A stretch of 64,000 nucleotides of DNA from Tautonia marina (GTDB lineage Bacteria; Planctomycetota; Planctomycetia; Isosphaerales; Isosphaeraceae): assembly GCF_009177065.1 (NCBI RefSeq), contig NZ_WEZF01000012.1, positions 62,001-126,000 of the forward strand, read 5' to 3'. Positions 9,086 to 18,168 of this stretch are shown piece by piece. A program made the translations under genes and the position numbers. The stretch's first letter is position 1; the number at the start of each line of letters is the position of its first letter. The notes under the pieces are model-generated. The model was not told where the DNA came from. It was given only the letters and a program-made list of their open reading frames with translations, and made no database searches.

Positions 9086-10546
9086 TCAAGCAGAGGCCCG
9101 ACGTCCGGGGCTTTTCCGCTCGATGCAACCCACACCGATCGGCAACATCTTCCCGGGGCTGCAGCGTCCCTCAGGATTAAAAACGTTTCGGATAGCAACC
9201 ATTGCATCCAGATCAGTTGAGGAGAAAAGTTTGGGCATGAACTCGAGTTTTTCGACGCCGATCCCATGCTCCCCTGAAACACTGCCGCCACAAGCAATGC
9301 ATTCGTCGAGGATCTCATGGCTTGCGTCAAGGACTTTTCGAATTTGTTCCGGATCACGCTCGTCGAATAACAGGATTGGATGGATATTGCCATCGCCGGC
9401 GTGGAAGACGTTTGCAATCTGAAGGTGATACTTTTCCCCAATCTCTGTGATCCGTCGCAAAATGTGGGGCAGCTTGGTGCGTGGCACGACCCCGTCTTGC
9501 GTACAGAAGGTCGGACTTAGCCGACCGATCGCTCCGAAGGCAGATTTGCGTGCCTTCCAGATTGCGACATATTCCGGCTCCTTCCGCGTCGACCAGGCAA
9601 TCGCATTGTTGACTGAGCCACCTTTCTGCCGAACGATCTTTTGAACAGCCTCCGCTTCGTGATCAAGACCTGCTTGCAGTCCATCGACCTCGATGATGAG
9701 GACGGCCCCAGCTTCCGTTGGAAACCCGAATCCGAAGGCTTCCTCCACCGCTCGAATCATCAAGTTGTCGAGCATTTCCAGGGCAGCCGGAACGATGCCA
9801 GCTCCAACGAGACCGCTCACCGTTTCCGTCGCCTGATCAACCGTCTCGAAGACTCCCAGGAACGTTCGACCAGCCTCCGGGTCTCGTGTCAGGTTGACGA
9901 TCACCTTGGTCACGATCCCGAAGGTCCCCTCATTACCAACAACAAGGCCGGTCAGATCGAGCCCGGGAAGATCCTGAACTTTGCCACCTATTTCCACCAC
10001 TCGCCCGTCCGGGAGAACCAGTTCCACTCCGCGAACATGGTTGACCGTCACGCCGTACTTCAGGGTGTGCGGTCCTCCAGAATTTGTGGCGACGTTGCCA
10101 CCAACGGTGCAAGCCGTCTGACTGGAGGGATCAGGTGCATAATGGAACCCGGAACCGGCGAGCGCTCGTGTGAGCCAAACGTTCACGACCCCTGGCTCCA
10201 CCACCGCATACCCATCGCGAAGATTGATCTCCAGAATCTGCTTCATGCGGGTCAGGCAGATCATGACACCACCGCCAACCGCGAGGGTGCCGCCTGAGAG
10301 GCTAGTCCCGGCTCCTCTCGGAACGAACGGAACCTCAAACTGTTGACAGAGTTTGACGATGGCAACGACCTGTTCCGTCGAGGTCGGAAAGACGACCACG
10401 TCCGGGACATTTTTTTCAATGACGTAGCCATCACACTCGTAGACGATCAACTCGTCTCGATGGTGTAACAAATTCTCCTCGCCGACGACTCGGATCAACT
10501 CGGCTCGGAGCGATTGGGAAATGTCGACGGTCTGTGCGACGGCCAT
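9086..10546 (-). CDS. glcD: Glycolate oxidase FAD-linked catalytic subunit GlcD
   Basis: The 486-residue protein is a full-length member of the GlcD/D-lactate dehydrogenase FAD-linked oxidase family. It has the PCMH FAD-binding domain (PFVPRGAGTSLSGG, VEPGVVNVWLTRAL, TVGGNVATNSGGPHTLKYG, VVGNEGTFGI) and the C-terminal FAD oxidase domain with the metal/substrate motif VFHAGDGNIHP and the late SGEHGIG. It should oxidise glycolate, or D-lactate or a related 2-hydroxyacid, passing electrons to GlcE and GlcF; the presence of all three subunits in one run favours glycolate. ATG 10546 heads the minus-strand operon glcD - unknown - kinase - glcE - glcF. Confidence 0.92.
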   Translation of the reverse strand: MAVAQTVDISQSLRAELIRVVGEENLLHHRDELIVYECDGYVIEKNVPDVVVFPTSTEQVVAIVKLCQQFEVPFVPRGAGTSLSGGTLAVGGGVMICLTRMKQILEINLRDGYAVVEPGVVNVWLTRALAGSGFHYAPDPSSQTACTVGGNVATNSGGPHTLKYGVTVNHVRGVELVLPDGRVVEIGGKVQDLPGLDLTGLVVGNEGTFGIVTKVIVNLTRDPEAGRTFLGVFETVDQATETVSGLVGAGIVPAALEMLDNLMIRAVEEAFGFGFPTEAGAVLIIEVDGLQAGLDHEAEAVQKIVRQKGGSVNNAIAWSTRKEPEYVAIWKARKSAFGAIGRLSPTFCTQDGVVPRTKLPHILRRITEIGEKYHLQIANVFHAGDGNIHPILLFDERDPEQIRKVLDASHEILDECIACGGSVSGEHGIGVEKLEFMPKLFSSTDLDAMVAIRNVFNPEGRCSPGKMLPIGVGCIERKSPGRRASA

Positions 10547-10860
10547 AGGAGGATCTTCTTGAATTCCTTACACGGAGACGCGCTGCGGCCACCTCAAGGA
10601 ACCGCAGTGATCAATCCGGCGTATGAAGAAAGACAGTTGATCCTCCTAGCTTACCCTCGGACTCGGGATGATTGCCACATCCTCTCCAGATCAATCATCT
10701 TCTCCGGGCGTTGAAACGTTGTCGAACTCGCCTGACACCAGAACGAACGGCTTTGAAGGTTCGTCACTGTACTTTCAGAACTCATTCTGTGCTGAGATGC
10801 TCTGGCTCGACGGATGCCGATTTGTCCAGGTGGATTCGTCTTGCGACGGAACAGATCCGT
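10547..10860. other. Non-coding gap between glcD and recQ
   Basis: This 314-base stretch holds the presumed glcD promoter (minus strand) and the 3' end region of recQ. Short open frames exist but have no start signals or recognisable protein content. I see no RNA gene, repeat or clear promoter consensus here. Confidence 0.5.
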
Positions 10861-12372
10861 TCAGCCCTCTTGTGTCGACCAGGCGGGGTGAGCATCGACT
10901 GGTCGAGAGTCCGACCCAACACAAAGGTCACAATGGCCACAGAGAGGATTAACCGGTTCCTCTTGACCGAAGTAATCGAGCAATACGGCCCAACGGCAGC
11001 GTCGAGACTGAGCGTACTCGTTCATCTGATGTTGCTTGAGCCGGACCCGCTCTTCTCGTTCTCGAAAGCGGGACGCCAGACGATCTGCTTCACTCGGGAG
11101 AAGTTGAGATCGATTCGTTCGGTAACGACGGCCCTTCTCAAGGCTGACGAACCCAAAGCGTTCAAGTGTTCCAAGACAGATGCGGAGCCGATTCCTCGGC
11201 AAGGGACTGATCGGCATCAGATCGGAGAGGTTCGGTGCTCTTGGCTCGTCGGACATGCGAGCAACGGTATGAAATGCGTTCATGAGGTCCTGAGCTTCGG
11301 GTAGCTTTCCTCGAAAAAAGGACTGGAGTGATCGGTCAGAGGGATCTGAAAGCAAGACACCACTGGCCAGAGCACCATCTCGACCGGCTCGACCGAATTC
11401 CTGGTAGTAGGCTTCGAGTGTTCCAGGGATATGATAGTGAATCACAAACCGGATGTCGGGCTTATCGATTCCCAGCCCAAACGCATTGGTCGCGATTAAC
11501 ACTTTGATCTCGCCGTTCATGAACTGATTCTGCGCCTCTGATCGCTTTCGGTTCGACATGCGTCCATGATATGAGGCAACCTTCAATCCAGGTTCCGCAA
11601 GCAAACCGGTCAACTCCTCGACAGCTTTGACCGTAGCGCAATAGATGATGCCAGTACCTTCGAATCTCTGGAGAAGATGAGTGAGAATGTTCTGTTTGGC
11701 TTCATCTCCCTCCACCGGAACAACCGAAAGGGAGAGATTCGGTCGATAAAACCCCGTGTGCACGATCTCCGCATCAGCCAGATGCAATGACTCAAGAATA
11801 TCTTCAAGAACTTCTTGCGTTGCAGTCGCTGTCATGGCAAGTACAGGGGGATTTCCCAGGTCGTCGATCGCGTAGCCGAGTTCCAGATAGTCGGGACGAA
11901 AGTCGTGCCCCCAGTGACTGATGCAATGTGCTTCGTCGATCACGAAGAGATCGAGTTTCCGACGTTTCAGGATCGCTCGAAAGTCTGGGTCGGCCATCCG
12001 TTCTGGAGTCGTGAAGATAAACTCGGGAAGTCCCACCTCGATCGCTTCCTCTGCCAATTTTGTTTGCCGGTCGTTTAACGTGCTGTTGACCTCCGCCACA
12101 GGAAATCCGCGTTTGGCAAGGGCATCCGCCTGGTCTTTCATCAAGGCGAGTAATGGGCTTACGACCACCGTCGTTCCATCCAATGCCAGACCCGGAAGCT
12201 GATAGCAAAGGCTCTTCCCAGATCCGGTGGGCATGACCACGACAGTGTCTTTCCCCTGCATCGCTGAGGCTACGGCTTCAACCTGACCGTCTCGGAAGCG
12301 CTGAAATCCAAAGTGTTCGCGGAGTTTCCCCCGCAAGGTCATCCGTTCCTTTTGAGACACGATAATGGACAT
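10861..12372 (-). CDS. RecQ-family ATP-dependent DNA helicase, short form
   Basis: The 503-residue protein has a complete superfamily 2 helicase core: FRDGQVEAV at the N-terminus, Walker A MPTGSGKSLCYQLP, DEAH box in FVIDEAHCISHWGHDFRP, TATATQEV, and in the second RecA domain IYCATVKAVEEL, YHGRMSNRKR, ATNAFGLGIDKPD and QEFGRAGRDG. A zinc-binding motif follows near the C-terminus, where a Cys in RRCRWAVLL is followed by CGHCDLC. The protein ends about 20 residues after this, so the winged-helix and HRDC domains of Escherichia coli RecQ are absent. It probably unwinds DNA in recombination or repair, with altered substrate choice. It is monocistronic as far as can be seen. Confidence 0.9.
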   Translation of the reverse strand: MSIIVSQKERMTLRGKLREHFGFQRFRDGQVEAVASAMQGKDTVVVMPTGSGKSLCYQLPGLALDGTTVVVSPLLALMKDQADALAKRGFPVAEVNSTLNDRQTKLAEEAIEVGLPEFIFTTPERMADPDFRAILKRRKLDLFVIDEAHCISHWGHDFRPDYLELGYAIDDLGNPPVLAMTATATQEVLEDILESLHLADAEIVHTGFYRPNLSLSVVPVEGDEAKQNILTHLLQRFEGTGIIYCATVKAVEELTGLLAEPGLKVASYHGRMSNRKRSEAQNQFMNGEIKVLIATNAFGLGIDKPDIRFVIHYHIPGTLEAYYQEFGRAGRDGALASGVLLSDPSDRSLQSFFRGKLPEAQDLMNAFHTVARMSDEPRAPNLSDLMPISPLPRNRLRICLGTLERFGFVSLEKGRRYRTNRSQLLPSEADRLASRFREREERVRLKQHQMNEYAQSRRCRWAVLLDYFGQEEPVNPLCGHCDLCVGSDSRPVDAHPAWSTQEG

Positions 12373-12576
12373 AAGACGTTCTCAACTTGCCTCGCAAGCC
12401 GGCCAAGAGTGAGTCCCTCGGCGGCGAATTGGATCGGCGAGTTTCGGAGCAACTCTTGGGCCAAATCCGAGCGTTGGAAAGTGAGTCCCAACTCGTGAAA
12501 CACCACAACCCTGTATCGAGGTATCAGAGGAGACCATTAAACGCCGAAGTGGTGGATTGAGGTTTGGAGACGAATC

Positions 12577-13761
12577 ATGATTCCGAAACGAATCGTTCCC
12601 TTGGATCGACGAACGTTCTTGAAGGGGTCCGCCGCCCTCGGCCTCTCGTCAATTACCCCTGTCGCCAGCCAAGCGGAGAACGTGGATCGACGACCCTCCT
12701 ACAAGGGACCGAATGTCATCCTCGTCCGATTCGGAGGGGGTGTTCGACGACAGGAAACGATCGCATCGGACGAGACTCACAGTCCCTTCCTCAAGAAAGT
12801 CTTTGCACCTCAGGGCGTCCTTTTCCCCCGGATGGAAATCGCCGACGCTCCCGGCGTCGAGACCAACCACGGACATGGAACCCTCTACCTCCTGACAGGG
12901 CGTTACGATAAGTACGAAGACGTCTCGGGGAAGTTTCTCGGATCTCGCTTTGAAGCTCAGGTACCGACGCTCTTCGAGGCACTCCGGAAACAGTACGATC
13001 TCCCTCCCCATCGAGCAATCATCGTCAATGGCGAGGATCGTACCGACGAGGAATTCTACGCATTTAGCAACCATCATTTATTTGGTGTTCATTTCCGGTC
13101 GACCGTTCTCAGTCTCTACCGGTACAAGCTCCACGTGCTTCGCTCCGACCTGGCACAAGGTCGGTATTCCGGCGAGGAAGCGATCCAGAAGCGTGATCAA
13201 CTCCGAAAGCTTGAAGCCGTCGATCATCGCGCCAGAGATGCCGAGCCAACCACGCCGGAACTCGATGCCTTTTGGGAATCTTGGACCTCGTACTTCGGTC
13301 GAACGGGACTGGTCAACCCAAGGGGAGACCGACTCCTGGCGGAACTCGGTGTGTGGGCAATGCGAACGTTACAGCCCGCCTTGATGATGGTCAATTTCAA
13401 CGATCCGGACTACGTCCACTGGGGAATTGCATCCCATTACACGCGTGGGATTTCGATTGTCGACAGCGCCCTTCGACGTCTCTGGGAAGAGGCGGAACGG
13501 CTCCCGGCGTATCGCGGCAACACCGTATTCGTCGTGGTGCCTGACTGCGGACGCGACACGAATCCCTTCGTCGCCGTTCCATTCCAGCATCATTTCAATG
13601 CGCATCACATCTTCGCGGCCATTGCTGGTCCAGGGATTGATCGTGGGCGAATTGTTGATCGAACCGTTCAGCAAGCTGACGTCGCGGCAACAATCGCAGC
13701 AATCATGGGCTTCCCCATGCCCTTTGCAGACGGCGGCTCGCTTGAGGAGGCCTTCGGATGA
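12577..13761 (+). CDS. Tat-exported alkaline phosphatase superfamily (sulfatase/DUF1501-like) protein
   Basis: The 394-residue product starts with a twin-arginine signal, DRRTFLKGSAALGLSS, so it is folded in the cytoplasm and exported. The mature part resembles metal-dependent alkaline phosphatase superfamily hydrolases: NVILVRFGGG near the start, ETNHGHGTLYLLTGRYD, a central NFNDPDYVHWG with SHYTRGISIVDSALRRLW, and VVVPDCGRDTNPF plus FNAHHIFAAIAGPGI near the end, the usual places for metal ligands. Substrate is unknown. ATG 12577 has GGAG seven bases upstream. The stop overlaps the start of the next gene as ATGA (13758-13761), so the two proteins are translationally coupled and may work together at the envelope. 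Confidence 0.75.
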   Translation: MIPKRIVPLDRRTFLKGSAALGLSSITPVASQAENVDRRPSYKGPNVILVRFGGGVRRQETIASDETHSPFLKKVFAPQGVLFPRMEIADAPGVETNHGHGTLYLLTGRYDKYEDVSGKFLGSRFEAQVPTLFEALRKQYDLPPHRAIIVNGEDRTDEEFYAFSNHHLFGVHFRSTVLSLYRYKLHVLRSDLAQGRYSGEEAIQKRDQLRKLEAVDHRARDAEPTTPELDAFWESWTSYFGRTGLVNPRGDRLLAELGVWAMRTLQPALMMVNFNDPDYVHWGIASHYTRGISIVDSALRRLWEEAERLPAYRGNTVFVVVPDCGRDTNPFVAVPFQHHFNAHHIFAAIAGPGIDRGRIVDRTVQQADVAATIAAIMGFPMPFADGGSLEEAFG

Positions 13762-14996
13762 GCACAGTCATGGATCAGTCTCCAGGTATCCCGCTCGCAA
13801 CGAATGCCTCTCAACCTCGGAAGCCCCTGATTCGACCAATCCCTCGAAAACTAAGCTTCCTTCTCACTGTGAGCATCGGTATCCTGTTATCGGCAAGCCC
13901 CTGGACAGCAATCCTCGTGGTTGGCTGGACGTTTCGGCTCATGCGACGCCGAATCTTCTTCGGTTGGTGGAACGAGCGGAACTCTGATGAGCACGTTCCG
14001 CTGGATGCACAGAGTGTTCGGTTCGACGATCAATTCCCGGTAGCGACGCTTCCTCGCTGGGTTGTCAGCGAACGTGTCATTGAATCGCTTGGCCGGCGAA
14101 CACCAGACGATTCACCGCCAACCCGGTTGCGAAGAATCGCGCGCCTTCCCCGGGAATTGACCGGTGCGCTCCGCAGCAACCTTCGATGGGGGATCATGGC
14201 GTTCCTCTGCACGCTCATCCTCACCTACCCTGCTTGTGTTCTCTGGCTTGGGTCATGGTATGACGGATGGAATAACTCGTTCACTAAAGGATACGAAAAC
14301 GCTTTTGTGGGTCTTCAAGCTGGGCTGTTCGCTCATCTTCTGTTTGTGCTCGCGATGCTCTACGTTCCGATGGCCTGGGGACATCTCGCGGCTTCCGGGC
14401 AGATTCGATCGGTATTTCAATTTGGAATTCTCGCTCGATTAATCTGGTCGAGTGGTTGGTCTGTATCCGTTTATGCCTTGATCTTTTCGATGGCGACGCT
14501 TCCTGTTCTGGCACTGCGTTCAGCCCCGTTCGCCTTTGTTCTCGGCGATCCGGATGCCTGGGCAGACGCTGAGCCGGAAGAAGTGCTCCGCGTGTTGAGC
14601 CAATATCAACTCGCCGCAGGCATTTACCTGTTTCCCGCCTTCGTACTGCTCCACCTTTTGATCGCACGCATTTATCGCTCAGCGTTACGGAAATCGCTGA
14701 AACAGAATCCTCGACTCATTCATCGACTGCCTCATTCCATCCGGGCCACACTGTTTGAGTACCGTCTCATTCCGGAAGATCCCCCCCGTCGCGGCCCGGC
14801 CCTTCGAATGGTTCGGTGGAGTGCGCGATCGACCTCGAGTTTGTTCGCCCTGCTTACGGCGTCGATTCTCTGGTTCATCGTGATCGGACAAATCTATGTC
14901 GGACAATTCCTGAACTACCTTCCCTGGGCCGGATGGCTCAACCAGCCATTGATTCATCTTCCCTGTTTGCAAGTCATTCCCAGGAGTCTCGGATAA
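13758..14996 (+). CDS. Multi-pass membrane protein of unknown function
   Basis: I do not recognise the family of this 412-residue protein. About six hydrophobic segments are visible, near residues 32-60, 145-165, 183-205, 222-245, 282-303 and 365-390, separated by loops rich in Arg. The arrangement (pairs of membrane helices, no conserved catalytic motif) suggests an integral membrane protein rather than a transporter of a known type. GAGGAGG lies 7 bases before ATG 13758, and the start overlaps the stop of the exported phosphatase-like gene by ATGA, so coupled synthesis is expected. It may anchor or assist that exported protein; this is inference from coupling only. Confidence 0.7.
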   Translation: MSTVMDQSPGIPLATNASQPRKPLIRPIPRKLSFLLTVSIGILLSASPWTAILVVGWTFRLMRRRIFFGWWNERNSDEHVPLDAQSVRFDDQFPVATLPRWVVSERVIESLGRRTPDDSPPTRLRRIARLPRELTGALRSNLRWGIMAFLCTLILTYPACVLWLGSWYDGWNNSFTKGYENAFVGLQAGLFAHLLFVLAMLYVPMAWGHLAASGQIRSVFQFGILARLIWSSGWSVSVYALIFSMATLPVLALRSAPFAFVLGDPDAWADAEPEEVLRVLSQYQLAAGIYLFPAFVLLHLLIARIYRSALRKSLKQNPRLIHRLPHSIRATLFEYRLIPEDPPRRGPALRMVRWSARSTSSLFALLTASILWFIVIGQIYVGQFLNYLPWAGWLNQPLIHLPCLQVIPRSLG

Positions 14997-15071
14997 CACC
15001 AGGTATCACGTTCAAGTCGAAGTGTTCCAGGCCTAAGCCTTCGATCCTCGTCGGTCGATCTTCCGTCGGCA

Positions 15072-16055
15072 TCAGCGAATGAGGTCAAGGTCCAGGACAA
15101 TCCCCTCGGCTCCGCCCGTAGCGGACGGAAACTCACCGACCCAATCGCAAGGCATTGCGCGGTCATGAGTCTGGAAACCGAGCGATCGACCGATCCAGCT
15201 CATTAATCGAGCAGGTTCAACGCCTTCGGCTCTCAACGTCGCAAGTTTGATGGACTCATCTCGCTTGGCGAGACGTCTCCCCTGTGCATCCATCACCAGT
15301 GGTACATGCCCAAACTGAGGTGTTTGCAGACCAAGCGCGGAACTAATCAAGAGTTGCCTCGGCGTGCTGGACACAAGGTCGTTTCCTCGAATCACCTGAT
15401 TGACGCCCATGGCTGCATCATCAACCACAACTGCAAGTTGATAGGAGATGCTGCCATCGGACCTCCCAACGATGAAATCTCCGACCGTGGAAGCAGGGTT
15501 GTTCGCAACGCTTCCGAGAAACAGATCGTCCCATGGAATCTCGCGATCCTCGACCCGGAATCGCCAGGCAAAGGGTTGATTCTCCAGATTCTCCGCGTCG
15601 TCCGAACATCGGCATGCACAGGTTCCTGGATATACTGGCCCCTCCTCACCCAGATGAGGAGCTGATGCGAGCCGCTGGATCTCTGCCCGGGAACAGGTAC
15701 ATGGGTAGATTCGATTGGCTTGCTTGAGCTGGTCGAGGGCCCTTGTATAGTGATCAAAGCGAAGCGATTGAAGATAGGGCCCGGATGGTCCTCCTCGATC
15801 CGGTCCTTCATCCCAGTCGAGACCGAGCCACTGGAGATCGACCATCGCCTGATCGATCATTCCTGGTCGTACCCTGCTGGTGTCCAGGTCTTCAATCCGA
15901 AGCACGACCTTTCCACCGACTGATCGAGCCATCAACCAGGCAATCAGAAACGTTCGAGCATGCCCCACATGCAATCCACCTGTTGGAGAGGGGGCAAATC
16001 GGCCCACCACCTGATTCGTTCGGAGTTCTGGCACCAGCAATTCCATGCGTTTCAT
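15072..16055 (-). CDS. gluQ: Glutamyl-Q tRNA(Asp) synthetase GluQRS
   Basis: The 327-residue protein is a truncated glutamyl-tRNA synthetase paralogue lacking the anticodon-binding domain, the hallmark of GluQRS, which attaches glutamate to queuosine in tRNA-Asp. Visible motifs are FAPSPTGGLHVGHA (HIGH-type signature), RIEDLDTSR, a zinc-binding set formed by CTCSRAEIQ and CACRC, and the KMSKS-like AKRDESI near residue 255. ATG 16055 and ATG 16046 are both possible starts, the second placing Met closer to the catalytic fold. The gene points away from prfB and shares its upstream region with it. Function is inferred from family; the presence of queuosine genes is not visible in this window. Confidence 0.88.
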   Translation of the reverse strand: MKRMELLVPELRTNQVVGRFAPSPTGGLHVGHARTFLIAWLMARSVGGKVVLRIEDLDTSRVRPGMIDQAMVDLQWLGLDWDEGPDRGGPSGPYLQSLRFDHYTRALDQLKQANRIYPCTCSRAEIQRLASAPHLGEEGPVYPGTCACRCSDDAENLENQPFAWRFRVEDREIPWDDLFLGSVANNPASTVGDFIVGRSDGSISYQLAVVVDDAAMGVNQVIRGNDLVSSTPRQLLISSALGLQTPQFGHVPLVMDAQGRRLAKRDESIKLATLRAEGVEPARLMSWIGRSLGFQTHDRAMPCDWVGEFPSATGGAEGIVLDLDLIR

Positions 16056-16142
16056 TATTCATTCTGACCATGCGGATCCTTGGAGCTAGCTCGAAGCGCC
16101 CACGGTTTTGGAGTTTGGCTGGTCGGGTGGGTTCGGGCATCG

Positions 16143-16148
16143 TACAAT
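16143..16148 (+). promoter_or_regulatory. Possible -10 element of prfB
   Basis: TACAAT at 16143-16148 is five of six to the sigma-70 -10 consensus and lies 68 bases before the prfB start. No convincing -35 hexamer is present at the right distance, so this is a weak call. Confidence 0.3.
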
Positions 16149-16215
16149 CCTACCGTCGAGCCCCTTAGGGAATCGACCTTCTGACCGAAACGGACCTTTT
16201 GGAGTCTTCCTGACG

Positions 16216-17338
16216 ATGGATGCCGAACTGAAACGCGAAGCTCGTAGCGTGATCGATCGTATCGTCAACCTGCGAGACTCTCTTTGACTTGGCCGACAAA
16301 CAAGCTCGACGCGATGAACTTGAGCAAGAGATGGGACAGCCTGATTTCTGGAACGACCAGGAACAAGCTCAGACCATCATCGGTGAGCTCAAGACCCTCA
16401 ACGGAGTGATCAAACCCTTTGAGGAACTCATCACCCAAGGCGATGACCTTGGCGCAATGATCGAACTCGGAGAAGAGGCCGGAGACGATTCCTTCGACGA
16501 TGAACTGCGTCAGGCCACCGATCGTGCGCTCCGAGACTTCGAGTCGTTCGAATTGCGGTCGATGCTCTCCGGGCCAAATGACCATCGCAACGCGTACGTC
16601 TCGATTCACGCGGGAGCCGGTGGGACCGAGGCCTGTGACTGGGCTGAGATGTTGATGCGCATGTACATCATGTGGTCCGAGGCCCACGGGTACAAGGTCG
16701 AAATCACTGACCGAGAAGACGGAGGATCGGCAGGTATCTCAATGGCCACGTTGCACATTACCGGCAACCTGGCGTATGGGTATCTGAAGTGTGAAACCGG
16801 TGTGCATCGCCTTGTGCGGATCAGCCCATTCGATTCTCAGGCCCGTCGACAGACTTCCTTCGCCTCGGTTGATGTCCTGCCCGAAGTTGACGACTCGATC
16901 GACATCGAAATTCGAGACTGTGATCTTGAGCGTGAGGTCTTCCGCTGCGGGGGACCGGGCGGTCAGCACCAGAACAAAACGGAATCGGGCGTCCGATACC
17001 GCCATGTTCCGACCGGAGTTACTGCCGAATCACGTTCAGAGCGCTCGCAGTTCAAGAATGATGCCAATGCGATGGCCCTCTTGAAATCCAAGCTCATCAA
17101 GATGGAGGAGATGAAGCGCGAGGCGGAATACGCCAAGTTATACGACGAGAAAGGTGAGATTAGTTTCGGGAGCCAGATCCGGAACTACGTCCTCCAACCT
17201 TATCAACTCGTCAAAGATCTCCGTACGGGCTACGAGGTCGGGAACCCTCGGTCCGTACTCGACGGCGAGATTGACGGCTTCATTGAGGCTTACCTCCGCA
17301 TGAAGCTTGAACAGGGTGAGACCACCCCAGCAACGTGA
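16216..17338 (+). CDS. prfB: Peptide chain release factor 2, with programmed +1 frameshift
   Basis: RF2 terminates translation at UGA and UAA. The gene starts at ATG 16216; 23 codons (MDAELKREARSV...) lead to an in-frame TGA at 16285-16287 within CTT TGA C. A +1 shift there gives Leu-Asp and continues in the frame that runs to 17338, about 373 residues in all. Downstream, RISPFDSQARRQTSF holds the SPF tripeptide that reads UGA/UAA, and GGPGGQHQNKTESG holds the GGQ motif that triggers peptide release. This is the classic RF2 autoregulation: low RF2 lets the ribosome pause at UGA and shift. The strong Shine-Dalgarno-like AGGGGG found just upstream in E. coli is not present here. A 10-bp hairpin follows the gene. 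Confidence 0.95.
16282..16288 (+). promoter_or_regulatory. prfB programmed +1 frameshift site
   Basis: CTTTGAC at 16282-16288 is the canonical RF2 slippery heptamer: peptidyl-tRNA-Leu on CTT slips forward by one base so that GAC is read in place of the TGA stop. It couples RF2 level to RF2 synthesis. Confidence 0.93.
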
Positions 17339-17381
17339 TCCGTATCGATCTGATCTCCGATTCCCTCCGCCTCGACTCGGA

Positions 17382-17423
17382 AGCGGACTGATCATATCCA
17401 AATTCGGAGATGGTCAGTCCGCT
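17382..17423 (+). terminator. Hairpin downstream of prfB
   Basis: AGCGGACTGA at 17382-17391 pairs perfectly with TCAGTCCGCT at 17414-17423 (10 bp, 22-base loop), 44 bases after the prfB stop. The following bases are only mildly T-rich, so it is a probable but weak terminator. Confidence 0.45.
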
Positions 17424-17474
17424 CTCGGTTTGATGAGGATATCGAGTCCCCAACCGTAAGTAGTCAGTGCCCCG

Positions 17475-18077
17475 ATGCCTAAACTCGACGAGTCTGACGA
17501 ACGCCACGTGATTCTTGCTTCGGGGTTTCGCCTGAATTTCTTTTGGATCGGCGACCGTTGGTGTCATTCAATCGACCTTGAACATGAATCCCGCTTCCAG
17601 CAGATTGCAGTCTCTGTTGAAGGTCAGGCGGATGCTGGTCGAATTGTTAGCCCCACCCTGCAGCAACTGCAGTTTCAACAACCTGACGATGACCCCGAAG
17701 TCCTCCAGGCTTTGCTCGTAGGACAAAGTGGGGCCCATCATTTTTCAGTAGTCTTTACCGTTCGGGAGACGCAAGGCTCCGTTGCGGTCTCAGTCGAAGT
17801 GGCTGATCGATGCCGAATTGAGCTCCACAATCTGGCGAGCACCTACGCCGTTGACCTTCCTTCCGGCCAGATTGTCGATGCCAGTCCATCAGGCGTCTCC
17901 TGGAGTCTCGCAACGTCTGGAACAGCCATATTAAGTTTCGAGTCCGTCCCGCCCGCTCGAACCGATCTCCGAGAAGCTGGCCGACGCGCATGCCATGTCC
18001 AGGCATGCCCACCAACTCTTCCTAACGAATCTACACACATCTGGGCTTATCGTTGGCTTTTCCGACATTCATCGTGA
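17475..18077 (+). CDS. Hypothetical protein
   Basis: I do not recognise this 200-residue protein. It starts at ATG 17475, has no signal peptide or membrane segment, and contains alternating hydrophobic stretches (FRLNFFWIGDRW, FSVVFTVRETQGSVAVSVEVADRCR, VSWSLATSGTAILSFESV) that suggest a beta-rich fold of about 150 residues, followed by a less ordered tail. The beta-rich part looks like a real protein, whereas the last 40 residues are less convincing. It converges with the DUF1080 gene. Coding is likely but function is unknown. Confidence 0.55.
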   Translation: MPKLDESDERHVILASGFRLNFFWIGDRWCHSIDLEHESRFQQIAVSVEGQADAGRIVSPTLQQLQFQQPDDDPEVLQALLVGQSGAHHFSVVFTVRETQGSVAVSVEVADRCRIELHNLASTYAVDLPSGQIVDASPSGVSWSLATSGTAILSFESVPPARTDLREAGRRACHVQACPPTLPNESTHIWAYRWLFRHSS

Positions 18078-18168
18078 TCCTTGTCTGGGTTCGAAACACG
18101 CGGCTGGTCCCGAACTGGCCGAGACCAACCGTTCGTCCCATCAGGACGCGTTCAAGGCTAAGCTCTAC

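Noticed and set aside
16216-16287. prfB as two separate genes or as a pseudogene broken by a stop codon
   Set aside because: The stop is exactly the CTTTGAC frameshift site of RF2 and both parts match RF2, so programmed shifting is the simpler reading.
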